Assembly: GCA_032622095.1 (NCBI GenBank)
Contig: CP136069.1
Span: 166,708,394 to 166,772,393 of the forward strand
Direction of reading: 5' to 3'
Length of the DNA stretch: 64,000 nt
DNA from: Siphonodentalium dalli
Taxonomy: Eukaryota; Mollusca; Scaphopoda; Gadilida; Siphonodentaliidae
This document shows, piece by piece, positions 1 through 10,548 of the stretch (position 1 is the first letter of the stretch; every line of letters starts with the position of its first letter). Below the pieces are notes generated by a model that worked only from the letters and a program-made list of their open reading frames with translations, did not search any database and was not told where the DNA came from. Made by a program: the position numbers and the translations under genes.

Positions 1-275
1 ATTTATGATATATAGCGTTGTCACGAGTAAACCGTTCCGTTCCATCTGAAAATTAGAAAATTGCGCTCTAGATGCGCGTGAACACTAGCTATCAGATGTA
101 CTCGTCAAAAAAAAAATTCTCGATGTTTGAATTTGAAGTATAGCGGTCAAGATTTGGGGGGGGGGGCGTGAATAGAATATCCAAATGTACCTGCTACGGC
201 ATTACCTTGCTCTTTAATTAGCCCTTTTGGATTTGGTGGGAAGAATAGGTGCATTTTCCTGTTCCCCGTATAGCG
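1..275 (+). repeat. Degenerate copy of the 355-bp flank repeat
   Basis: Non-coding. It aligns by eye with stretches at 9691-10045 and 10046-10400. Shared landmarks, in order, are CACGAGTAAACC (near 21), a CGATGTTTGA stretch (near 120), a GTCAAxxTTTGGGG stretch (near 147-166, here a G run), and TACCTGCT...GCATTACCTTGCTC followed by TAGCCC and GGATTTGG. The middle is about 80 bp shorter than in the other copies, so this one carries a deletion. It links the left flank of this window to the block at 8415-10674. Function unknown; no coding potential. Confidence 0.6.
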
Positions 276-391
276 GAAAGGGGTATATATATATATAGTC
301 ACGCATTTCAATCAGTTTGGATATAAAGTTTAAATATACACAGTTATATGCCTATATATTTAATACTAATATATTTTCTTATAAATTAATA

Positions 392-484
392 GCGCAGTGC
401 GTAGTCGAGTGGTCAGAGCGTCAAACCTTCAGTTTGTGTTTTTATTGCGACGTGAGTTCGAATCCCGTCAAATTATCTTTTTTT
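392..484 (+). pseudogene. tRNA-like relic 1 (class II tRNA or SINE head)
   Basis: An A-box-like TAGTCGAGTGG lies at 402-412 and a good B box GTTCGAATC at 456-464, followed by a run of seven T at 478-484 that fits a Pol III terminator. The A-to-B spacing of about 54 nt and the CGAGTGG A box resemble class II tRNAs (Leu/Ser). CAAAC and GTTTG at about 422-436 can pair as an anticodon-type stem. The acceptor strands (about 395-401 and 469-475) do not pair and the T stem has an A-C mismatch, so I do not call a functional tRNA. The A box departs from TRGCNNAGYGG by one base. Confidence 0.6.
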
Positions 485-663
485 ATTTTTTATTTTTAAC
501 ATGTTTTGGTGTATTTTAATCATCAAATACGAATAATACCAAACTAAAGATAATGTAAAGATGCTTTTTATATTCGATTTCAATCAGTTTGGATATAAAG
601 TTTAAATATACACAGTTATATGCCTACATATTTAATACTAATATATTTTCTTATAAATTAACA

Positions 664-755
664 GCGCAGTGCGTAGCCGAGTGGAGAGAGCGTCAAACAT
701 TCAGTTTGTGTTTTATTGCGACGTGAGTTCGAATCCCGTCAAATTATCTTTTTTT
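664..755 (+). pseudogene. tRNA-like relic 2 (canonical A and B boxes)
   Basis: Second copy of the duplicated tRNA-like segment. Its A box TAGCCGAGTGG at 674-684 matches the TRGCNNAGYGG consensus exactly. The B box GTTCGAATC is at 727-735 and a seven-T terminator at 749-755. The CAAAC/GTTTG stem is kept. As in copy 1 the acceptor stem is not paired, so a mature tRNA is unlikely. Pol III transcription of a small RNA is possible from the promoter boxes and terminator, but that is inference. It could be the head of a tRNA-derived SINE. Confidence 0.6.
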
Positions 756-848
756 ATTTTTTATTTTTAACATGTTTTGGTGTATTTTAATCATCAAATA
801 CGAATAATACCAAACTAAAGATAATGTAAAGATGCTTTTTATATTCGA

Positions 849-1536
849 TAAATAACTAGAATATAAACAATATACAAATTGATCTTACGAAACTGATGAT
901 GTTTGCATGTTTCTATGTGTTTATCGTTGTTATCGCAAATGGAATAATTGGCTATACGTCGTCATTACGTTAGTAGAAATATACACCATATAACGAAGTC
1001 TTGTGTGATCAAATTAATGTAATGTTTGTATTTTGTTTGGTTGTATATGATATGCAGTGCGTTGAAGATGCGAAAGAAAATACAAAAGTGAAATGCACGC
1101 ACGCAGATAGCTCATGACACACTATACACGATAAAATGATAATTTACCACACACCATGGGCTACACAATTTACGAATAGGTGGGTTTATATTAAAATCCA
1201 AGTTATTTGCTTTATAACGGCTCCGATATGAACTCATACCAATATACCACTCTGGAAATGATTGTTGGAATTCGACGGGCGTTCTATCAGTTCTCTGGTA
1301 GAGGATTGAGACGGGTCCGCGGCAAGACGGGTGTATTCGAATCGGAGGTAGGTTCCATCCGACGGGGGATGGGGTAGCCGGAGGAAGGAGAGAGGGGAGT
1401 GACAAATTTTTGGCGTATATATAGATAATATATATTATATATATAAGCGGAATTATTTTGAAGAGCTCTTTTCACTTGACTGAGAAAAAAATAATGTTCT
1501 AAGTCCAAAAGTTTTGGTTGAAATATTGGAGCCTTT
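849..1536. other. Unassigned flank with (TA)-rich tract
   Basis: No gene, RNA or known repeat recognised. There is a TA-rich low-complexity stretch at about 1413-1446 and a G-rich stretch at about 1357-1400. Minus-strand open frames at 1112-1405 and 1287-1838 overlap each other and run into repeat DNA, with no recognisable domain, so I treat them as chance. Confidence 0.5.
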
Positions 1537-1539
1537 TTC

Positions 1540-1602
1540 AAAAAGTGAAAACAAAATGAACGACTTTTCTGGGACAGGTCGATTGGGATCCGTTTTGGAC
1601 TC
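1540..1602 (+). repeat. Conserved pre-array block, copy 1
   Basis: This stretch begins AAAAAGTGAAAACAAAAT and ends GTTTTGGACTC. It matches 59728-59789, which also lies shortly upstream of a tandem array. The ends are nearly identical and the middle is diverged. Its recurrence just before two different array families (2029-bp and 1243-bp) suggests it belongs to the left end of the composite element. Confidence 0.55.
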
Positions 1603-2506
1603 TGGATTTCCCAAAAGTCATCTCCGTTTCGCGTGTAGCGTGTCCGCACACGTTGCCGTATCAGATGATATCCTATGTTCGATACCTTCGGAGGAGATGT
1701 GGTCACAAGCACATCGGCCCAAATTGCAAACTTTGAGGGCCCATAACTCTTGCATTTCTTCTCGGATTTCAAAAATCCTTTCCGGTATGGGTTTGTTATC
1801 GTTCGAGAAATACATAAACTTAAATAGATGAATGTCAAACAAAATTTTATTTTGCAAAAATTTTGCCCCCCACCCCAGTGTCAAAATATATGTCCGACCC
1901 TGTCAAATTTTCCTTCTCTGACTAAACTGACAACGGTCATCACGACTATGAAAACCACATGCAGTTATCTGGAATGATACAAGAGGACAACAGAGTACAA
2001 TCAAATAGAGGTTTGCCAACTATGGGCGGTAACTCCTCAGGGAAAGCGCGGACACAAGTTCTGATGCCCGTGGGCAGTAGGGCATATCGAGGTGTGCATA
2101 CAGTCCAATTTTCGATGCTCTGCTCCTTATAATTTCCGAGATAATAAAATGACATTTTTTTAGATAAAGGGAGATAACTCCTCGGGGAAAACGCGGACAA
2201 TATTCGTTATGCGACGATGGCATACAACTCTTTGATCCCAAGATACGTACCAAGTTTTAGTGTGCTACTCCTGGTACTTTTCGAGTAATAAGGGTTGCAA
2301 AAGTGTCCAGTATAATAATAATAATAATAATGAAAAATAATCGAAAAAGGGCCATAACTCTGTCAAAATATATTGGACCAACATCCGGATAGCATTATTT
2401 TTAGTAGACCTTAGATGCCTACATTCGCTAGAGATTTCGCGGTCCTCCTCCCATTAGTTTCTGAGTATTTCCAATTAAACAGAAAACGGCCGCAGTAGAA
2501 AAACAA

Positions 2507-2537
2507 TATACTTCCTTGGTTACACCATGGAAGTATA
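2507..2537. repeat. Palindrome of the 2029-bp unit
   Basis: The left arm TATACTTCCTTGGT pairs with the right arm ACCATGGAAGTATA at 13 of 14 positions, around a 3-nt spacer. It is repeated at 4536-4566 and 6565-6595. The outer nine bases of each arm are the same as in the 1.2-1.4 kb units, while the inner bases differ and still pair. An (AAT)n tract lies about 200 bp to the left. It could form a hairpin or cruciform. Confidence 0.85.
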
Positions 2538-2815
2538 ATAATAGGGAAAATCATGAGTGGAAAGAATCGCAGTTTCGGGACGGAAAATATAAGTATGGTG
2601 AGTATATGTTGTCCTAACATGTGTATGTTGATCTCAAGTGTTTGGACGTGACCCCACCCCTACCTCGAAATTGGGTGACGGGATTGGGAAAACATCAACC
2701 CTGGCACAAAATGCGAAGTTTGAGGACCCGTAACTCCGTTAGTTTCCAACGGATTTAAAAATTGTTTTCAGTTTTGCGATCTGCCGCTGACCTAGATAGC
2801 ACAACATAAATTTCA

Positions 2816-3670
2816 TCTGATTCGGACCCGAATAACACTTTGGTTATTGGAAAGCATATGGGCCCAAATTCAAAATTGGATTGCCAAAATCTCCGCCATT
2901 TTTACACGGATTTACGATCTGTTTTCAGCTTCGTGATCAACGTATATGGTAGATGTTACATTCCAAGTTTCATCTGATTCGGAGAAGAATACAAAAATGG
3001 TACCACGGACTACCCCTCCCCTGACCCACAATACTGAACCGACACTGGAAAAATTACACCCACCGCGTGCCCTCTTCAGTCCGTACGGATTATAGTAGCA
3101 GATTACATCCTAGGTTCGATATCTTCGGAAAAGATGTGTTATCAAGCACATCCATGGGCCCAAAATTGCAAAGTTTGAGGGCCCGCAATTCTTTCAGTTT
3201 TCGATGGATTTTAGAAATTCTTTCAGTTTCTAGATCGGCTGAGGTTGCAGATGTTATATTCCAAGTTTCATCTGATTCGAAAAAGAATTAAAAATTGGTA
3301 CCATGGACCACCCCTCCCCAGACCCACAATACTGAACAGACACTGGCAAAATTTGGCCCACCGCGTGCCCTCTTCAATCCGTACGTATTGTCGTATCAGA
3401 TGACATCCTATGTTCGATATCTTCGGAGGAGATGTGTTATCAAGCACATGGGTCCAAAATTGCAAAGTTTGAGGGCCCGCAATTATGTCAGTTTTCGATG
3501 GATTTTCGAAATTCTTTCAATTTCGAGATCGACTGATGTTGGAGATGTTATATTCCAAGTTTCATCTGATTCGGAGAAGAACTAAAAATTGGTACCACGG
3601 ACCACCCCTCCCCAGACCCACAATAATGAACAGACACTGGCAAAATTTGGCCCATCGCGTGCTCTCTTCC
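2816..3670 (+). repeat. Internal sub-repeats of about 295 bp in the 2029-bp unit
   Basis: The anchor CATCTGATTCG recurs at 2971, 3269 and 3563, giving spacings of 298 and 294 bp, with a further degenerate copy near 2816. Around each anchor are the same modules in the same order: a GGTACCACGGACCACCCC stretch, CCCACAATACTGAACAGACA, a GCGTGCCCTCTTC stretch, TTCGATATCTTCGG, AAGCACATGGG and GAGGGCCCGCAAT. The same set recurs in each 2029-bp copy (add 2029 and 4058). The 2029-bp unit is thus itself built from shorter monomers. Confidence 0.85.
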
Positions 3671-6600
3671 GTCCGCACACGTTGCCGTATCAGATGATAT
3701 CCTATGTTCGATACCTTCGGAGGAGATGTGGTCACAAGCACATCGGCCCAAATTGCAAACTTTGAGGGCCCATAACTCTTGCATTTCTTCTCGGATTTCA
3801 AAAATCCTTTCCGGTATGGGTTTGTTATCGTTCGAGAAATACATAAACTTAAATAGATGAATGTCAAACAAAATTTTATTTTGCAAAAATTTTGCCCCCC
3901 ACCCCAGTGTCAAAATATATGTCCGACCCTGTCAAATTTTCCTTCTCTGACTAAACTGACAACGGTCATCACGACTATGAAAACCACATGCAGTTATCTG
4001 GAATGATACAAGAGGACAACAGAGTACAATCAAATAGAGGTTTGCCAACTATGGGCGGTAACTCCTCAGGGAAAGCGCGGACACAAGTTCTGATGCCCGT
4101 GGGCAGTAGGGCATATCGAGGTGTGCATACAGTCCAATTTTCGATGCTCTGCTCCTTATAATTTCCGAGATAATAAAATGACATTTTTTTAGATAAAGGG
4201 AGATAACTCCTCGGGGAAAACGCGGACAATATTCGTTATGCGACGATGGCATACAACTCTTTGATCCCAAGATACGTACCAAGTTTTAGTGTGCTACTCC
4301 TGGTACTTTTCGAGTAATAAGGGTTGCAAAAGTGTCCAGTATAATAATAATAATAATAATGAAAAATAATCGAAAAAGGGCCATAACTCTGTCAAAATAT
4401 ATTGGACAAACATCCGGATAGCATTATTTTTAGTAGACCTTAGATGCCTACATTCGCTAGAGATTTCGCGGTCCTCCTCCCATTAGTTTCTGAGTATTTC
4501 CAATTAAACAGAAAACGGCCGCAGTAGAAAAACAATATACTTCCTTGGTTACACCATGGAAGTATAATAATAGGGAAAATCATGAGTGGAAAGAATCGCA
4601 GTTTCGGGACGGAAAATATAAGTATGGTGAGTATATGTTGTCCTAACATGTGTATGTTGATCTCAAGTGTTTGGACGTGACCCCACCCCTACCTCGAAAT
4701 TGGGTGACGGGATTGGGAAAACATCAACCCTGGCACAAAATGCGAAGTTTGAGGACCCGTAACTCCGTTAGTTTCCAACGGATTTAAAAATTGTTTTCAG
4801 TTTTGCGATCTGCCGCTGACCTAGATAGCACAACATAAATTTCATCTGATTCGGACCCGAATAACACTTTGGTTATTGGAAAGCATATGGGCCCAAATTC
4901 AAAATTGGATTGCCAAAATCTCCGCCATTTTTACACGGATTTACGATCTGTTTTCAGCTTCGTGATCAACGTATATGGTAGATGTTACATTCCAAGTTTC
5001 ATCTGATTCGGAGAAGAATACAAAAATGGTACCACGGACTACCCCTCCCCTGACCCACAATACTGAACCGACACTGGAAAAATTACACCCACCGCGTGCC
5101 CTCTTCAGTCCGTACGGATTATAGTAGCAGATTACATCCTAGGTTCGATATCTTCGGAAAAGATGTGTTATCAAGCACATCCATGGGCCCAAAATTGCAA
5201 AGTTTGAGGGCCCGCAATTCTTTCAGTTTTCGATGGATTTTAGAAATTCTTTCAGTTTCTAGATCGGCTGAGGTTGCAGATGTTATATTCCAAGTTTCAT
5301 CTGATTCGAAAAAGAATTAAAAATTGGTACCATGGACCACCCCTCCCCAGACCCACAATACTGAACAGACACTGGCAAAATTTGGCCCACCGCGTGCCCT
5401 CTTCAATCCGTACGTATTGTCGTATCAGATGACATCCTATGTTCGATATCTTCGGAGGAGATGTGTTATCAAGCACATGGGTCCAAAATTGCAAAGTTTG
5501 AGGGCCCGCAATTATGTCAGTTTTCGATGGATTTTCGAAATTCTTTCAATTTCGAGATCGACTGATGTTGGAGATGTTATATTCCAAGTTTCATCTGATT
5601 CGGAGAAGAACTAAAAATTGGTACCACGGACCACCCCTCCCCAGACCCACAATAATGAACAGACACTGGCAAAATTTGGCCCATCGCGTGCTCTCTTCCG
5701 TCCGCACACGTTGCCGTATCAGATGATATCCTATGTTCGATACCTTCGGAGGAGATGTGGTCACAAGCACATCGGCCCAAATTGCAAACTTTGAGGGCCC
5801 ATAACTCTTGCATTTCTTCTCGGATTTCAAAAATCCTTTCCGGTATGGGTTTGTTATCGTTCGAGAAATACATAAACTTAAATAGATGAATGTCAAACAA
5901 AATTTTATTTTGCAAAAATTTTGCCCCCCACCCCAGTGTCAAAATATATGTCCGACCCTGTCAAATTTTCCTTCTCTGACTAAACTGACAACGGTCATCA
6001 CGACTATGAAAACCACATGCAGTTATCTGGAATGATACAAGAGGACAACAGAGTACAATCAAATAGAGGTTTGCCAACTATGGGCGGTAACTCCTCAGGG
6101 AAAGCGCGGACACAAGTTCTGATGCCCGTGGGCAGTAGGGCATATCGAGGTGTGCATACAGTCCAATTTTCGATGCTCTGCTCCTTATAATTTCCGAGAT
6201 AATAAAATGACATTTTTTTAGATAAAGGGAGATAACTCCTCGGGGAAAACGCGGACAATATTCGTTATGCGACGATGGCATACAACTCTTTGATCCCAAG
6301 ATACGTACCAAGTTTTAGTGTGCTACTCCTGGTACTTTTCGAGTAATAAGGGTTGCAAAAGTGTCCAGTATAATAATAATAATAATAATGAAAAATAATC
6401 GAAAAAGGGCCATAACTCTGTCAAAATATATTGGACCAACATCCGGATAGCATTATTTTTAGTAGACCTTAGATGCCTACATTCGCTAGAGATTTCGCGG
6501 TCCTCCTCCCATTAGTTTCTGAGTATTTCCAATTAAACAGAAAACGGCCGCAGTAGAAAAACAATATACTTCCTTGGTTACACCATGGAAGTATAATAAT

Positions 6601-8400
6601 AGGGAAAATCATGAGTGGAAAGAATCGCAGTTTCGGGACGGAAAATATAAGTATGGTGAGTATATGTTGTCCTAACATGTGTATGTTGATCTCAAGTGTT
6701 TGGACGTGACCCCACCCCTACCTCGAAATTGGGTGACGGGATTGGGAAAACATCAACCCTGGCACAAAATGCGAAGTTTGAGGACCCGTAACTCCGTTAG
6801 TTTCCAACGGATTTAAAAATTGTTTTCAGTTTTGCGATCTGCCGCTGACCTAGATAGCACAACATAAATTTCATCTGATTCGGACCCGAATAACACTTTG
6901 GTTATTGGAAAGCATATGGGCCCAAATTCAAAATTGGATTGCCAAAATCTCCGCCATTTTTACACGGATTTACGATCTGTTTTCAGCTTCGTGATCAACG
7001 TATATGGTAGATGTTACATTCCAAGTTTCATCTGATTCGGAGAAGAATACAAAAATGGTACCACGGACTACCCCTCCCCTGACCCACAATACTGAACCGA
7101 CACTGGAAAAATTACACCCACCGCGTGCCCTCTTCAGTCCGTACGGATTATAGTAGCAGATTACATCCTAGGTTCGATATCTTCGGAAAAGATGTGTTAT
7201 CAAGCACATCCATGGGCCCAAAATTGCAAAGTTTGAGGGCCCGCAATTCTTTCAGTTTTCGATGGATTTTAGAAATTCTTTCAGTTTCTAGATCGGCTGA
7301 GGTTGCAGATGTTATATTCCAAGTTTCATCTGATTCGAAAAAGAATTAAAAATTGGTACCATGGACCACCCCTCCCCAGACCCACAATACTGAACAGACA
7401 CTGGCAAAATTTGGCCCACCGCGTGCCCTCTTCAATCCGTACGTATTGTCGTATCAGATGACATCCTATGTTCGATATCTTCGGAGGAGATGTGTTATCA
7501 AGCACATGGGTCCAAAATTGCAAAGTTTGAGGGCCCGCAATTATGTCAGTTTTCGATGGATTTTCGAAATTCTTTCAATTTCGAGATCGACTGATGTTGG
7601 AGATGTTATATTCCAAGTTTCATCTGATTCGGAGAAGAACTAAAAATTGGTACCACGGACCACCCCTCCCCAGACCCACAATAATGAACAGACACTGGCA
7701 AAATTTGGCCCATCGCGTGCTCTCTTCCGTCCGCACACGTTGCCGTATCAGATGATATCCTATGTTCGATACCTTCGGAGGAGATGTGGTCACAAGCACA
7801 TCGGCCCAAATTGCAAACTTTGAGGGCCCATAACTCTTGCATTTCTTCTCGGATTTCAAAAATCCTTTCCGGTATGGGTTTGTTATCGTTCGAGAAATAC
7901 ATAAACTTAAATAGATGAATGTCAAACAAAATTTTATTTTGCAAAAATTTTGCCCCCCACCCCAGTGTCAAAATATATGTCCGACCCTGTCAAATTTTCC
8001 TTCTCTGACTAAACTGACAACGGTCATCACGACTATGAAAACCACATGCAGTTATCTGGAATGATACAAGAGGACAACAGAGTACAATCAAATAGAGGTT
8101 TGCCAACTATGGGCGGTAACTCCTCAGGGAAAGCGCGGACACAAGTTCTGATGCCCGTGGGCAGTAGGGCATATCGAGGTGTGCATACAGTCCAATTTTC
8201 GATGCTCTGCTCCTTATAATTTCCGAGATAATAAAATGACATTTTTTTAGATAAAGGGAGATAACTCCTCGGGGAAAACGCGGACAATATTCGTTATGCG
8301 ACGATGGCATACAACTCTTTGATCCCAAGATACGTACCAAGTTTTAGTGTGCTACTCCTGGTACTTTTCGAGTAATAAGGGTTGCAAAAGTGTCCAGTAT

Positions 8401-8414
8401 AATAATAATAATAA
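8401..8414 (+). repeat. (AAT)n at the end of array 0
   Basis: About four AAT triplets then AA directly precede CTAG at 8415. The same tract inside complete 2029-bp units continues into GAAAAATAATCG, so the unit is cut at the microsatellite. The equivalent tracts at 21089-21104 and 56284-56301 also run into CTAG. Confidence 0.9.
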
Positions 8415-8447
8415 CTAGAGGGGTAAAATTCTGGCCTGCAGAATTTT
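8415..8447 (-). mobile_element. CTAG plus hairpin terminus, flank 1
   Basis: CTAG at 8415-8418 is followed after 6 nt by the hairpin AAAATTCTG (8425-8433), loop GCCTG, CAGAATTTT (8439-8447). Read on the minus strand this is hairpin, 6 nt, CTAG, then T of an ATT microsatellite. That is the layout of a Helitron 3' end (hairpin, CTRR, insertion before T). The Helitron assignment is inference from this short motif. The matching 5' TC end and a Rep/helicase gene are not identified. Confidence 0.45.
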
Positions 8448-8449
8448 GA

Positions 8450-8840
8450 TACTTCCATATAAATTCCCCATCCCCGATCACCATCCATAATTCAATCCTC
8501 CACCCACCGCTATTCAATCCTTACCCATAAACCGCTTCATAACCCTGATATTTCGATAAGAACAACCTTAGTCGTAGCCGATCTATAATCACAACCCTTT
8601 CCATAGACATATCTACAGCACTTAACTCTAACCCAATAAAATACCCTGAACATATTCATTACCCTCCCGCAAACCATATCCATAGCTATACATTGACCTT
8701 ACCATAACCCTTTCGATAAGCATAGTCATACATACACAAGTACCCAAAACCAAATCCTTTGTAAAACTGACACCGTCACAATTTTGACATTCACAATATC
8801 CACAACTGTAACCCAATTTATAAACCACATCATGTCCATA
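8450..8840 (+). other. C-rich, G-poor stretch with CATAACC-like words
   Basis: The plus strand carries many C and few G over much of this interval, with repeated words such as CCATAACC, TAACCC and CATAACCC. It looks like a decayed short-period repeat. The diverged flank at 56345-56515 shows similar words at the same distance from its CTAG hairpin. The 66-codon minus-strand frame here is a product of the skewed composition. Confidence 0.5.
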
Positions 8841-9429
8841 ACATTAACATTAAACATAACACTGATCTACACATATCTATAATCATATACTTAATGTATT
8901 ATATAGTCATCAGGGTATAAAATATTAAATATGAGTCGAAGAATTCTGACCGGAAATTATTCTATTGATTAATATTGATTTCATTTCGAATATCTACTGT
9001 TCTAAAAATGTGTGGTTGTTCAGCTAACGAACAATAGTTGTTACTGTTACCAGTGACCAGGTCTGTTCTAAAAATAAATCAATAACTTGTCCCAATTAAT
9101 CATCTCATTTCATAATGAAATATTTGAAATAAATTCAATATGAGCTGATAGAAGTCTTTCCGGACAAGGGTCTTTAATTCATATTTATCATTTTGTATCC
9201 ACAAAACTATTTCAAACTTGTTATTTAAAGAGTTAGTCATATTGTTAACCCTTCACATTAAATTTTATAACTGTATACTGTCATCCGGGAGTATTTTTCT
9301 ACATGATAAGTGAATGCATGTAACATCTATCAGGCACTTAATCTTGATTAACTCATTGGGCATTCATTTGAAAAGTTAAACAAATTCACCGAATTTCCAC
9401 GTGGATAGTACCGACCACATCCAATTTGT

Positions 9430-10400
9430 TTTATCTCAATTTCTCCATTTTGTTCTTTGCTAGTTTAACTTGAAGTTGCCAAAAGCCTCGACCAACCGAT
9501 GCGTGTTCTCCGTTAGACGGATGGCTTTTATACCACAGTCAAACTTTCAGGATGTATCTATTGTATACTGATGCAGATGCTCATACATTTCACTCACTCC
9601 TTCACTATCCTGCCTGAATTTCGACTTTTGCCATATATCGATGTAGGCTGTGTTCCTATGCATGTAGTATGTATTACGCTATATATCGTCGCCACGAGTG
9701 AATCATTTGCTCTAAAACTTAAGAAATCGCACCAGTGTTGGGCGTTGGTATCCCTTATCACAACCACACGTCAACAAAATTTTATCTCCATATTTGATTT
9801 TTCCAAGTATTTTTAGACTTTTGGTTTTTGTTGGAATTTGCCAATATGTACCCACCTGAACACGAGCTGTCCGTTAGTCAGGTTGCTCTGTCAGTAGAGG
9901 GGTCAAACTTTGGGATATTAACAAAAATATATCAACGTACCTGCTCCTGCATTACCTCGCTCCTTCATTAACCCTTTCGGATTTGGCGAGAAAAATAGCT
10001 TAGTGATACAGCACTTAAATATACGTGTTAACATTATAAAGCCTCGCCACGGGTAAACCTTCTACCTTAGGGCAAATTAAGCAGATATCGATAAGTTGCG
10101 CTTGGATACTATCTATCATATCCACTATTCAAAAAAATTTAATATCGATGTTTGATTTTTAGACAATTTTCCCCCCTTTGATTTTCGTTGGAAATTGCAA
10201 AAAGTCTGAACTCACCGGAAGCTAGCACGCTGTTTGATAGTTTACTTTTACAGTAGAGCTGTCAAACTTTGGGGGGCTACCTACGGGATAATGCAGTACC
10301 TGCTCCTACATTAACCTTGCTCATCAATTAGCCCGTTGGATTTGGCGCCAAAAATAAGTCATTTTTATTGTCGATGTCGAAGATCGGTAACGGTTAGGGA
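9430..10400 (+). repeat. 355-bp degenerate repeats in flank 1
   Basis: The landmark GCCACGAGTGAATC at 9691 and its counterpart GCCACGGGTAAACC at 10046 give a 355-bp period. An earlier partial copy covers about 9430-9690. Shared modules are GATTTTT...TTGGAAATTGC, GTCAAACTTTGG, TACCTGCTCCTGCATTACC and CTCCTTCATTAACCC. A last fragment near 10631-10671 abuts the array. Copies are clearly diverged, so this family is older than the block duplication. It also recurs at 22120-23090 and at the window start. Confidence 0.7.
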
Positions 10401-10482
10401 AAAAACTTAAAAATGGTATATTCCGGTGCGAATCACTCTTCCCATTCGGAAAATGCAATAAAAATATTATACCGCTGGACTT

Positions 10483-10483
<1 letters not shown>

Positions 10484-10516
<33 letters not shown>
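10484..10516. repeat. Poly-T tract (T33)
   Basis: An uninterrupted run of 33 T. The second block copy has 34 T at 23174-23207. On the minus strand it could be the poly-A tail of a retroposon, but no retroposon body is recognised on either side. Confidence 0.95.
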
Positions 10517-10518
<2 letters not shown>

Positions 10519-10548
10519 AAAATCTGCCGTTTACATCCGCCACCCGTC

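Larger units (their letters stand above)
305..848 (+). repeat. Tandem duplication (about 272 bp x 2)
   Basis: 305-576 and 577-848 are two near-identical direct copies. Differences include one extra T in the first copy within the GTTTGTG(T)n stretch and several substitutions. Each copy holds one tRNA-like segment with a downstream T-run. The high similarity suggests a recent local duplication. No coding potential is seen; the open frame across the first copy simply reads through the tRNA-like part. Confidence 0.85.
1645..8414 (+). repeat. Satellite array 0: 2029-bp unit x 3.3
   Basis: Copies are 1645-3673, 3674-5702, 5703-7731 and a partial 7732-8414. The period of 2029 is exact for every landmark I checked. 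The units are almost identical; the only difference I noticed is one base near 2376/4405/6433 (GGACCAAC versus GGACAAAC). Each unit contains about 300-bp internal sub-repeats, two GATAACTCCTC/GGGCGGTAACTCC modules, an (AAT)n tract and a palindrome. The last copy stops inside its (AAT)n at 8401-8414, immediately before CTAG. Open frames inside the units (up to 121 codons, minus strand) repeat with the DNA and overlap frames on the other strand; I do not regard them as genes. Confidence 0.95.

Noticed and set aside
392-475. Functional tRNA gene.
   Set aside because: A and B boxes are present but the acceptor strands do not pair and the T stem is imperfect. Kept only as a tRNA-derived relic.
3548-3913. 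121-codon minus-strand frame repeated in the 2029-bp units, with an overlapping 101-codon frame.
   Set aside because: Two overlapping frames on the same strand plus plus-strand frames over the same DNA. The frame runs across sub-repeat modules and has no recognisable features.
8500-8720. Interstitial telomeric repeat, suggested by TAACCC words.
   Set aside because: No run of CCCTAA/TTAGGG units; the words are mixed CATAACC variants with no regular hexamer.
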